Of a DNA stretch of 64,000 bases, positions 22,263 through 32,600 are shown piece after piece (the stretch's first letter is position 1; every line of letters starts with the position of its first letter). Position numbers and translations under genes: made by a program. The notes under the pieces are model-generated. The model ran no database searches. It was given only the letters and a program-made list of their open reading frames with translations, and was not told the origin of the DNA. This stretch comes from Plectosphaerella cucumerina (taxonomy: Eukaryota > Ascomycota > Sordariomycetes > Glomerellales > Plectosphaerellaceae), in contig JAGPXD010000002.1 of NCBI GenBank assembly GCA_020746995.1, positions 5,828,001 to 5,892,000 of the forward strand, in the 5' to 3' direction.

Positions 22263-23407
22263 ATGGTCGCCAACGTCCTCGTTAAGGCCCTTGTGCCTGC
22301 CCTCGCCCTCGGCGCTGCCCTCTCCCGCCGCGAGCCCTTCGATTACGACTCCCTCAGCTTGAGGACCGTGGGTGCCCGCAATACTCTCGCAAGTCTCCCC
22401 TCATCTCCTCTCGTGTACTCCTCTAACCTCTCCCAGGACTGGCGCGTGTGGCTCGAGAAGGACGGCCAGCCCATCTCCTTCTGGCACGACGTCCCCCTCT
22501 ACCCCGACGAGTCCAACAAGCGCATCGTCAACTTCGTCGTCGAGATCCCCCGCTGGGAGGACGGCAAGATCGAGATCCGCCGCCAGGAGCCTCTCAACCC
22601 CATCTTCCACGATGACCGCAACGATGCCCCGCGCTTCGTTGAGAGCGTCTGGCCGCACAAGTCGTACCCTTTCCTCTACGGATCTATTCCCCAGACGTGG
22701 GAGTCGCCCAACTTTGAGCACCCCTACACCAACGAAAAGGGCGACAATGACCCCGTCGACCTCTTTGACATTGGTCAAGAGTGAGTGCCCTTTGTCTGCG
22801 GGGAAGCTGGACAGCTGCTGATTGATGATTCGCAGGCTTGGTTACATCGGTCAGGTGAAGCAGGTCAAGATCCTCGGTGCCCTTGCCCCCAACGATGGCG
22901 GCGAGACAGACTGGAAAGTCCTCGGCATCGATGTCAATGACCCTCTGGCTCCTCACGTCGACAACTTTGAGGACGTAGAGAAGTTCCGTCCCGGCCTTCT
23001 CGCCGCCTACAAGGATTGGTTCACTGTAAGGTCACCTTCACCTACCACTGATCAAACGGCCAGCTAACTCTGCGTAGTACTACAAGGTCGCCCGTGGCGG
23101 CGACGTCATCCCCCTCATTGGCGGCGGTTTCCACAACGCGTCCTTCGCCGCCCACGTCGTGGAAGAGTCGCACGGATACTGGCTCGACCTCGTCAAGGGC
23201 GCCGTGCCCACCGGCTCCATCAATTACAACCAGACCTCGCGCCCCGATATTCGCAAGAGCTACGTCAGCAAATGCGCCGCCACCGCACAGCTTGGCCTTC
23301 CCGCCGAGTCGAACATCAAGCCCGCCGCTGCCAAGCCCGAGCGCTTCAATCAGTGGTTCTACCTCGACGAGGACTTCCAGCTGATTGAGCCTCCGACGAG
23401 TGCATAG
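22263..23407 (+). CDS. Secreted inorganic pyrophosphatase (family I), 329 aa
   Basis: Four exons: 22263-22388, 22437-22780, 22836-23025 and 23078-23407. The second and third introns are GT-AG. The first, 22389-22436, has a GC donor (GCAAGT), branch CTAAC and acceptor TCCCAG. Its removal joins ARNTL to DWRVWLEKDG, which restores the family pattern; the 48 nt are also open in frame. The family I signature DNDPVDL is intact, as are PRWEDGKIEI (substrate-binding Lys/Arg region) and the HDVPLY strand. The enzyme hydrolyses pyrophosphate to two phosphates with Mg2+. Unlike the usual cytosolic enzyme it starts with a leader (VLVKALVPALALGAALS) and carries N-glycosylation sequons (NAS, NQT), so it is probably secreted or vacuolar and may serve phosphate scavenging. 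Confidence 0.92.
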
Positions 23408-23957
23408 GTGTCAGAGATGGAAAAGGATGTTGAGAAAAGCGTATGAGGTGGGCGAAGGAGAAAAAGACGTGTTGTAGGGTCTGGCATGATAAATAGGCGC
23501 GGAAAGGGGATGCGGCTGTGACTTTTCAACGTCAATATCACGGGGTCCGTCCCAGAATACCACACATCCATCCATCATCGGGGCATCGATGACGCTGTTT
23601 CACCATCTCTGACTATCAAGTCAAGCTAGCCCCCACTCCAAACGGTTTGTCACATTCACCTAGGTAGGTACTGAGGCGCAGCCTCTGGAGCGAGGCGTCC
23701 ACCACGACTCCCCCTCCAACCAAACCTAGCCACTGACAAACAAAATCTTGACCTGGCACCAACAAACACACACGTCTTCCATCAAAACCTGAACCCTTTT
23801 TGCACAGAGCCAATTTCCTTGTCCTTCGCCGCTGACCGCTCTGATCACCGGTCCTCCACTCAGGTATGTCCGATACCACAAGATCTCAATCGACGGTGGA
23901 TTTGCTGAACTACAAGTTGGAGAGACGCGCCGCGCTGGTCGCGATTCAATCAAAAGC
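23408..23957. other. Intergenic with CCTAGGTAGGTAC motif
   Basis: The 3' flank of the pyrophosphatase gene and the promoter of the first kinase-like copy. CCTAGGTAGGTAC occurs at 23659-23671. No gene is seen. Confidence 0.5.
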
Positions 23958-25392
23958 ATGGCAACCGCTTCAACTATTCGCCCTGAGACTCGGCTCCTCT
24001 ACTCACCAGGGGAGATACTCGATCTCCGCTCACATCTGGCTCCTCAACCATTCGGAAACAGCTACTACGAGGCGCCCTTTAACCGGGATCACCTGTACCA
24101 GACCCCCGAGGTCATCTCGCGATCAATTGTTCGGAATTTCATCTTTGAGAAAGAAATGCGCGAGAGGGATAGCATGAGCCGGGCTACCCCCTCTGCTGAA
24201 GCATACTTGGACGCAAAAGGTATTGACCACAAGGCAGCGATCCAGGTCATCAAGCACGTGGCGGCTGGCCCCAAAGAGGGCGCTCAAGTTCTCATCTGTA
24301 ACGTCCCTCGGCCTCCTGGGGAGTACTGGCGCTCGATGGGATGGCACGAGGATGACTTCCCCGGCACGGTCGTTGCAAAGGACTTCGACCCACTGTACTT
24401 CCCTTCCATCACAACAGCATCAAGGAATGACATCCGGCTTGATGTTGTCTCCCTAGCCGACAAACAATACGCGCATGAGGCTGCAGCATACATTGAGATC
24501 CACGGAAGCCGTGGGGAGAATCCAGTCGTGGACGATTCGACTCCAAAGTTCTACGGCACGTTCACCAGCACCATCAAGGACCCGAACTCAGCCAAGACCC
24601 GTCAGGTCCGCATTGTGCTTCTCGAATACGTCGAAGGCACCTCACTGGCTGCCATGTGTACTGTGCGGCACCGACCAGGAGACAGCGCCTATCTGGTTCC
24701 GACAGAGAAAGCTGGAAATCTGAAGGAGCGTCTTGAAGTCTTCGCGCGGATGCTGCACTGCTCCGTGGCACTCGAGAAGATCGGAGTCTCTCGACGATCT
24801 TTCGACCCCAGAGATATACTGGTTGCCAACGACAAAATCGGCGGTGGCAAGCGCGTTGTGATCACTAATTTCAGTCACACCCAGATTGTCCGCTACATGA
24901 AGCACGCCAGTGCCCTCTGTACCTACCTGCCCCGTCCTCTTCATCCTCGGTGGCGTTACGGTATCGATGCGTTCGAGAAGTTTTGGCGGCTGGTTTCCTC
25001 TCGAGTGGCTCGACTACGAGGAGCCATTCTTCCTCGACGACGAGAGCACTGACTCGGACTCGGAGTTGGAATGCCACTCGGATGACGAGGCTGAGGGTGC
25101 TGGGCCGTCTTTCACCAAGTGGGCGAACAGATACTTTATTCTCGAGGACTTTGTGCTCGCTGAAGAGGCTGACGTCTTTGCGGAACAATACGAAGAGGAG
25201 CGACACCAGAAGGTTGAGAAAATGGCCCAAGGTCATGAGGGGTCGGAACCCTCATCGCCGAACACGACGCACGACTACCTTGGAACCCGGACAGCCCAGC
25301 TGCTTCATCCAACGATTCCTCTCAGAGTCTGGAGGGCCAGGTATCCGATGCAGTCGGTGACATTTCTCCACTTTTCAATCAGCCACATTTAG
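23958..25392 (+). pseudogene. Kinase-like gene, first tandem copy, frameshifted and with degenerate active site
   Basis: The reading frame from the ATG at 23958 matches the neighbouring intact paralogue (25582-27051) from its first residues (PGEILDLRSHLAPQPFG) to about 24980, then runs into unrelated residues and stops at 25052. Homology resumes one frame over (FGGWFPLEWLDYEEP...) and continues to a stop at 25392. One extra T in the TTTT run at 24981-24984 accounts for the shift. The active-site region is also eroded: where the sister has THRD...N and DFN, this copy has SRRS...D and NFS. So even without the frameshift it would probably be catalytically dead. Either a decaying duplicate or a real pseudokinase with an assembly error in the T run; the changed motif favours decay. 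Confidence 0.75.
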
Positions 25393-25581
25393 TAGGCTTC
25401 ACCACCTACCTAGGAAGGTGGGTGGGCAGCCACTTTCTTCAACAAACTGGTCACTCCTTGCCCGCACTATTTTCATCCGCCCAGTGTCAAAGTTTGGTTT
25501 CCTTTCTTGCCCTTCCTCTGATCTCTCACCAGAGCCTGTGCCTAGAGACAAACACGGACAACTTCCTTACATCGTGGCATC

Positions 25582-27051
25582 ATGTCCTCATCTTCTTCTT
25601 GGCCCCCGGCCTCTTTTACTTCCTTCTATTCGGCCGGAAATATTCTTCAGCTTCGCTCGCACAACCCATGCCAGCCGTTTGGGGAGGAGTGGTATAAACC
25701 GCCGTTCGACATTGCCTCTATGGACCTGAATGCTATGAAACCCAGCGAATTGACACCCCAAGACTTTGTCTTTACAAAGCAGCCACGAGATCGAGACCCA
25801 AGAAGCCCTATCCCTCCCTTTGCCCAGCTTTATTTCGACGCTGGTAGCCACGGACACGAGATTTCTCTGCGTATTCTAGAAAACAAGCCGACTGGTCGAG
25901 CCACTGGATCCCAACTTGTCCTTTGCGAGGTCCAAACCAGCCCTTCTGAGTATTGGAGAGCTATGGGCTGGGAAGACTCGAGCTTTCCATCCCAAGTCAT
26001 TGCAAAGATTTTCGATCCGCTCTTGTGTTCGACGACTCTATCACACCATGGAAAGCGCTGGGACCCTGTGTCTTGGGCCGACAAACAACACGCACACGAA
26101 GCCGCTGCATATATCGAGATCCATGGACATCGAAAGGAGCATCCCATTGTCGACGATGTCACGCCAAATTTCTACGGATCATTCTCGATGACGCTCGAGA
26201 GTCCTCCTTCTGACAATCACCCACGTCGTTTCCGTCACGTTCGTGCTGTTCTCCTTGAACACATCCACGGTACGCCGCTCCCTGAACTATGCATTCGCAG
26301 ACGTTATTGTGGCATTCCCCTCGGTCTTATCCCTACCGAGAAATCCGGGGATATAGATGAGCGCCTTCGTGTCTTTGCACGCATGCTACATGGACTTACC
26401 GCCTTGGAAATTATTGGCGTTACACACCGAGATCGAAACCCAATGAACATTCTGGTCCTCGGCAACGAGGGGGACACGAAGACGCGGGTGGTAATTACAG
26501 ACTTCAACAAAACCCTAGTCTACCGCTACTCAAAGAGAGGGATGAGTTTCAGCCAGGCTCTACCTCGCCCTCTCCATCCAGCCTTTCGCTTTGGTATTCG
26601 ATCATTCAACCAATTTGGAGGCTGGTTCCCTGAGGAGTGGCTCGACTTCGAGGAAACCTACTCGGAAATCGACAGCGACTCGGAAACCGACTCAGATACC
26701 CACTCAGACTCGAAAACCCACTCAGACTCGAGAAGCCACCCTGACGACCAAGGGCCAGGACCATCTTTCGAGGCGTGGGCTCTGAAAACGTTCTCCGAGA
26801 AAGACTTCGTCATGGAAGACGAAGCTGATGAGATTGCGGAGCAGTACAACAAGATGATGCAGGAAAGGGAATCGACGGAGACCAGCGGGTTGCAACCTGC
26901 CGAAAATTCCAGCACTGCGTCACCACCGATCGGTTTCATGATCCATAGGCTCAACCTGAGCGGCATCAAAGGCCAGCTCTCGCACAGCAACAGACAGACT
27001 GGCACTGCTGGACGACTTGGTCTCGGCTTCACATTGGGCCTGCCAAGCTGA
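25582..27051 (+). CDS. Protein-kinase-like-fold protein, second tandem copy, 489 aa
   Basis: A single exon. The centre carries a kinase-like catalytic loop, THRDRNPMNILV (about residues 281-292, HRD...N pattern), followed by VVITDFN (about 302-308), where a kinase would have DFG. Upstream LEHIHGTPLPEL resembles the hinge between lobes, and VIAKIFDPLL may be the beta-3 strand with its Lys. This fits an atypical kinase or aminoglycoside-phosphotransferase-like fold rather than a canonical Ser/Thr kinase. The C-terminal third has an acidic Ser/Asp repeat (DSDSETDSDTHSDSKTHSDS; DNA 26661-26735) and an acidic helical tail. There is no signal peptide. The substrate is unknown. The gene arose by tandem duplication with the damaged copy just upstream, 190 bp away. 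Confidence 0.8.
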   Translation: MSSSSSWPPASFTSFYSAGNILQLRSHNPCQPFGEEWYKPPFDIASMDLNAMKPSELTPQDFVFTKQPRDRDPRSPIPPFAQLYFDAGSHGHEISLRILENKPTGRATGSQLVLCEVQTSPSEYWRAMGWEDSSFPSQVIAKIFDPLLCSTTLSHHGKRWDPVSWADKQHAHEAAAYIEIHGHRKEHPIVDDVTPNFYGSFSMTLESPPSDNHPRRFRHVRAVLLEHIHGTPLPELCIRRRYCGIPLGLIPTEKSGDIDERLRVFARMLHGLTALEIIGVTHRDRNPMNILVLGNEGDTKTRVVITDFNKTLVYRYSKRGMSFSQALPRPLHPAFRFGIRSFNQFGGWFPEEWLDFEETYSEIDSDSETDSDTHSDSKTHSDSRSHPDDQGPGPSFEAWALKTFSEKDFVMEDEADEIAEQYNKMMQERESTETSGLQPAENSSTASPPIGFMIHRLNLSGIKGQLSHSNRQTGTAGRLGLGFTLGLPS

Positions 27052-27121
27052 AACCACCTCTCACAGATCTATAGAGGAGCTGAAATAACCTCGGGCCCCC
27101 GTCGCTCATTCTTGACTCCGA

Positions 27122-29061
27122 GTGGACGTCCAGCGATATCGGCACCTCCTTACAAGTTACGGGACCGGTCTCCTCAACATCGAATTCAGATTGTCCTGCA
27201 GTACTTACCCCCAGATGACCAGTGTATGGGATGGGGAGCCGCTGAAGAACCGCTTTTACGACCTGCAGGCTTGCCGACAGAACCTCGAGATATATGCATT
27301 TGGGCTAGAGTCCGTGAATGATGGTCATCTTTTGGTCATTGCCGAGTTCCACTTCACCGGCAAGCAAAACCTTCATCACTACCAACGCGGAGGACGAGCG
27401 CTCCTCTCGGGCATCCTGGCTTGCCGGCTGAAACAAAAATGCTGCAAAGATGATCTTGCTCAGCAGCCAGAGATTGCGATGGCCTACTGCCTACAGGTCG
27501 AAACATGCAAGGGCGATTCTCTGAAGAACTTGCAAAGACTCAATTCAGTCCACGCCACGCAGATCAAGCATTGAGAGGGCTTGATGGACATTTTCGAACG
27601 CACCGAGACGACGTTCAACAAAGGCTCAGGCATCCGCGAAAAAGAATTCGCAGCAACAAACCTCTGGAAGCGTTTCAGGCCAAGAACACCGAGGCAATCA
27701 ATCGGACGGTCAACAAGGTCGTCAGCATGGCACTCATCTCCGACCCTATTTACCGAGCTCGATTCACGGCCGATAGCTTTCGCTGCCGACTAGGTGTCTT
27801 CTGCAAGCTCCGTGATGCCCCTTCCGGATCATGGGACCACAAGATGATACTCGAGGACGCTGTTGTCTTGGAGTGGGAAGAGGCCAAAAATGAGATCGAG
27901 AAGCTCGCTGCTGTCTGAGACGAGCGAGACCAAGACGTCTTCGGGGCTGCACTCACAGAGTGCCAGAAGAGAATGGAAAAGATCCAGGCGCAGAAGGACT
28001 GTGAGATTCACGCGAACAAGCGCGAAGACACTCTTCCTATCTTCGTCGCCAACACCATCAATGGCCCGAAGCAGGACTGCAAGCCAGATGAACAGCCATC
28101 TCAGAAAGCTTTGGACAATATGGCGCAGTTCCATCATGTCCTGATCTGCGTCGCTTGTCAGTACCAGGACGTCCAGAGACTTCGGAGCTGTTCGAAGTAT
28201 CTGAAGCAGATGAAAACACTTCGAATACCCAAGGAGAAGGTCATGGCCGGAAAGAAATGGCAACAGTTTGAGGTTGTCGCGGATCCTTTTGCCGTCAGCG
28301 CAGACGACATCCGACAGACGGGCGCCCTCCTAGCCGACAAGGACAAGCAAGACAACAACGAAATTGCTCCAAAGCGACAAAGGTCGACAAGCCCAAGCGA
28401 TGAAGTGGCGGAGTCAGCCCCCCTAAAAAGGGCCAGAATCTCTGAAAGCGAGCCCAGCACAGATGAGGAGGATCAGGCGCCTCTCCAAGAAGTGTTCATC
28501 AGCAACATTCCGCAGGACATCCCCAAGATAACCAAGATGGTGGATGACCTGTCGAAGATGGTTACTCTTCTCGAAGCGCGGCTTGAGGCAAGCGACGGAG
28601 CATACATGAGTCTCGAAACGAAATTTGACGAGCTGAAGACTGAATTTGATGACTACAAGCGATTCGCCAGCAAGAAACTGGACGACAAGGACCAACAGAT
28701 CGCCACACTTATGGCAAACCAGGCCGACATGGACGAGTTTGTTTATGAGTCAGTCGCCAGGAAACTGACCGAAACCGAAGAGCAATTCAACGAGCACATC
28801 ACAAACGTCATGTACCAGATGAAGGGCACAGCGCCACAGTTCGACAAAACCAACATTAAATCTCCTCTGGGCAGAGCTAGCGGCGAAGAAGGCCCTTTGA
28901 AGAAAGGTGAAGACTTAGAGACAAGCAACGAGGATCGCGGATTGGCAGAGATGGGCGGTTCCGTGGATTTGACGGGCGAGACAGACGACGATGTCGACAA
29001 CGACAACTTTGAGGCTCCTGTCTCGAGTAATAGATTCGATACCCGTGACTGCGTCGATTGA
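27122..29061 (+). pseudogene. Decayed coiled-coil gene of unknown family
   Basis: Protein-like sequence continues across the whole interval but with at least three breaks: a TGA at 27572-27574, a frame change at about 27640-27670 (from FAATNLW in one frame to EAFQAKNTEAINR in the next), and a TGA at 27916-27918. No GT-AG intron that would remove them is visible. There is also no ATG in the first frame until 27215. The last part, 27919-29061, is open and encodes a hydrophilic protein: a Lys/Arg-rich patch (APKRQRS...PLKRARIS), then a coiled coil at about 28530-28790 (MVDDLSKMVTLLEARLEAS, LETKFDELKTEFDDYK), then an acidic tail. I do not recognise the family. The terminal stop codon lies inside the first unit of a 17-bp minisatellite. 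Confidence 0.6.
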
Positions 29062-29180
29062 CCTTCTGCGTCGAATGATCTGCTGCTCCAATTGATCTGC
29101 TGCGTCGGTCGATTTACTGCGTCGATTGATCTGCTGGGCTGATTGATCTGCTGCCTCGATTGATCCGCTGCGCCGATTGA
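29045..29180. repeat. 17-bp minisatellite, 8 units
   Basis: Eight consecutive 17-base units related to TCTGCTGCGTCGATTGA run from 29045 to 29180, each ending in a TTGA, ATGA or TCGA tail; units differ at one to four positions. The unit length is not a multiple of three. The stop codon of the preceding pseudogene frame is the TGA of the first unit. Confidence 0.9.
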
Positions 29181-29690
29181 GGTGACTCGCTGGAGCAATG
29201 CGATTGTGTGGTTTGTTTATTTCTTGAATTTTGAGATTGTGCTGCCAGAAAATCTGTTGGCAAACGGCCCAACATGGAGGAAGTTGCCCGGCCGTAGATT
29301 TGTTGCCCACCTTGCCGATTGTCAGTTTCACCGATAATGGAGGACTGCAATTATCCCTCAAACAGGATAATATGGAATACCTCACCCAATTCCCATCCCG
29401 CGAAAATGGGATGTTACTCAGTTTTCATGGTAATCCGAGATTCAAATTTGCCAGCAACCTCGCATCCTCTTCTATACTGCGTGCTACCGTAACTATGTCG
29501 TAGGGAATCACGCCCAGGCTGCGGCGAAGCAGAAGATATTCGGACTTGTTGATACTGGATGGCTCCCACACCCGCAAACCAGACGGTCATCTGCCACGGC
29601 GGCGATTTAGTCGTAAGAAAACGCCGTTTAGGCTAGATTATCAGAAGTCTATGTACTGATATGAAATCACTCTACAACACATTACACTCA
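29181..29690. other. Intergenic, no gene seen
   Basis: AT-richer spacer between the minisatellite and the 3' end of the large WSC-domain gene. Nothing is supported. Confidence 0.6.
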
Positions 29691-32600
29691 TTACAGCCCA
29701 CTCACCGCGGCCGACTCGCCAGCCAAGGCCCTCAGGACATACACGCTCATCCTCACGCCAGCGCCGCAGAACTGGCTTCCATCGCCGGGGCACGCGAAGC
29801 CGCACTCAGCATCTTCCAGAAGCTCACCGGGCCGTGCCACGCCCTCAGCTGGCGGGTCGCCCTCGACGTTGAGCCTCTCGCCGCACCAGCACTCGCGGCC
29901 GTACTCGACGCCGGCGAAATTGCTGCCTTCGCATGTGGCGATGCAGAGGTCGATCGACATCTTGTCGCCGTCATTAAGCGGCTGGCGCTGCAGGAGACGG
30001 CCGGGCTCGGGCTCCGAGTAGCAGCCGGCGTAGACATAGTCCTCATTGCCGGGGTAGACCGAAGGCGTGGCGGGGGTGTCGGCGATGGTTGTCGAAGAGG
30101 CGATGGGCGGGAGCGATGTGGCCTCAGGAAGGGTGCTTGAGGTGATGATGGGGGCGGATTGTTCGGTGGACGAGAGGGCGGCGCTGGAAATAGCTGATGA
30201 GGCATCCGAGGCAGCGGGGGCGCTGGAGTCGGCCGAGATGATATCCGAGGTAGAGGGAATGGCCGAAGTGGCATCTGAAGGAATGTCCGACGTGGCGCTG
30301 GGAGCGGCAGAGAACGCCGACGACACTTCAGCAACAGTGGAAGACACCGCCGAAGAAGCAGGCACCTCGCCCTCAAACTCCGTGTCAATATACAGCTCCA
30401 GCCTGTTGCCGGCACCACAGTACTGCGTTGTGTCGCCAGCGCAGACCATGTTGCAGTCATCCTGGTTCGCAGCGAGATCGGCGCCGCCGGCAATGGTGCT
30501 ACCGCAGAAGCACTCCCTAGAGTATTGGGCGCCGAAGTATCTTGAGCCCTTGCAGTACTGGGCGCACATCTCGAGGGTCATGTCGTCGTCGGCAAGGAAG
30601 CCCTCGCCCAGGGCGCGGACGCCGTCACCCTCGGTGTAGCAGCCCTGGAACTCCCACTCGCCGATGAGCTCGGTCTTAGCGGGGCCGGTCTCGACCGGCG
30701 ACGAGGCGGCGGGCTCAGAGCTGGTGGGGCTCGCGATTGCCGAGGAGGGGGCCGAGACGGGGCTGGAGGGGATGGCCGTCGAGTTGCCGATGATGGAGGA
30801 CGTCACAGGGGGCTCGGGCTGGCTGTCAGGGTCCCTCTGGTAGATGTTGAGGCGGTCGGGACCACCGCAGAGCTCGCTCCTGTTATCGTTGCAAGGCATG
30901 GCGCACTCGTCGGCGCCCGCGGGCTGGGCGGCCTCGGCGATGGCGTTACCGCACCAGCACTCGCCTCCGTACTCGAGGCCAGCGAAGGAGTAGCCCGCCG
31001 TGGAGCAGGCGTCAATGCAGGCAGCGACAGTTTGTTCCTCAGTGGGCCGGAGAGCTGGCAGAGTACGGCCGGGGACTTCAGTGTAGCAGCCAACGCTCTC
31101 GAAGCCACCCACTCCAGGGTTCACGACGGGGTCGACCGGCTCCGGAAGGGGTGGCAGGTTCGTCTCCTCGCCATCGAACCTCAGAGTGTCTGCAAAGAGG
31201 GAGATGAAGATACCGCCGTTGAGTTCGCGCACGCCGTTGCCGCCGCACACCTGGTTGAGATCGCCAGAGCAGTGGTAGTTGCAGTTGTTGTCGTCGACGC
31301 GCTCGGTGGGGAGGTTGTTGCCGGCCCAGCACTCGCTCAGGTACTGGGTGCCGCAGAATATCAGATCTTTCTCGACACAGGCGTCAATGCATTTAGCAAT
31401 GGTGTTGTCTGGGATGCTGTAAAGTTGGTTCTCGAGCTGGCGGGGGGTGCTCTCCTTGAAGCAGCCGATGTACTGATATTGGCCGATGCCGTTGTCCAGA
31501 AGAGGCGGTGCCTGGGGCGATACGGCGTTGCAGGCGAACTGGATGTTGTGGTACAGGAAGGTCGGGTCGTTGGTGTTCATGAACCAGAATGCCGTGGCGT
31601 CGTAAGGGTTCAGGTTCCACTGCCTCCTGGGGACGGAGCAGTAGATGACGGCCGTGGCGCTCTCGCCGGGGCCCAGGTGTGTACCCTCTCCGAGGTCGAT
31701 CTGGTTGACGGCGCGGATGAGGCCCGAGCCGAAGGGAGGCTTGGATACGGTCAGAGACAGACGCACGCTTCCCGGAGGAGCGGAGTTCGTGATGCGCATG
31801 CGAAGGCTCTTGGTTGTGTTTTCGGTCACATTGCCAAAGGTGAAGTTCTGACCCGTTTCATAGGTAACCCAGCCCGACTCATCCAGAGCCTGGAACTCGA
31901 TGAGGGTCTGGGGGGCAGGACCGGAGCGTCCGGACAGGGTGAAGTCGCCATCGCCACCGTCAGAAATGATGCGAATGTGGCCACCAAAGGTGCCCGAGTT
32001 GATGGGATCAAAGGCCACCGTCGCCGAGACGTCTGAATTGGCATCGATGGTCGTGGGCAGGCTTCCAATGGTGAAGGGCCCGACGGTGAGGTCTCCCTGG
32101 GAAGGGTCAAAGGACTCGTACGTCCCGTTGACGGCTGTCGAGTAACGGATCTCAGACACCGTAAGCGCCGAGTTGCCGCGGTTGCGAATGAGCACCGTCT
32201 GGGGAGCCACATTGCTGCTCCCGACGATGACGTTGTCGAAGCTGATGGAGCGAGGGCTGATGGAGAGGCTGGGACTCTGGGAGAAGCCGTCACCAGTCAG
32301 ACGGATGGACGTGGTGGTGCGGAAACCCTCCTGGCTGTTGGTGGAGTCGATGGCAATGTCGTTGGTGATGAAGCCGATCTGGCGGGGAGAGAAAGTGGCG
32401 CTGATTGTGAAGCTCTGGCCAGCAGCAAGGGTTAGTGGCAGGGTCGGCAGCTCGGCGATGGAGAAATCTTCTTCGTCGCGCAGCTTGATGGACGAGATCT
32501 GAACGCCAATGACGGCCGTACAAGTGAGAGTCTCGGGCTCGCCGGACGACTGGATCTCCACTGATCCAAAGGCGTGGGGCGAGGTGCAGTCGATGGGGGT

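Noticed and set aside
27572..27918. RIP mutation as the cause of the in-frame stops in the decayed gene
   Set aside because: Both stops are TGA. The typical CpA-to-TpA change would favour TAA or TAG, and the region shows no obvious TpA excess by eye.
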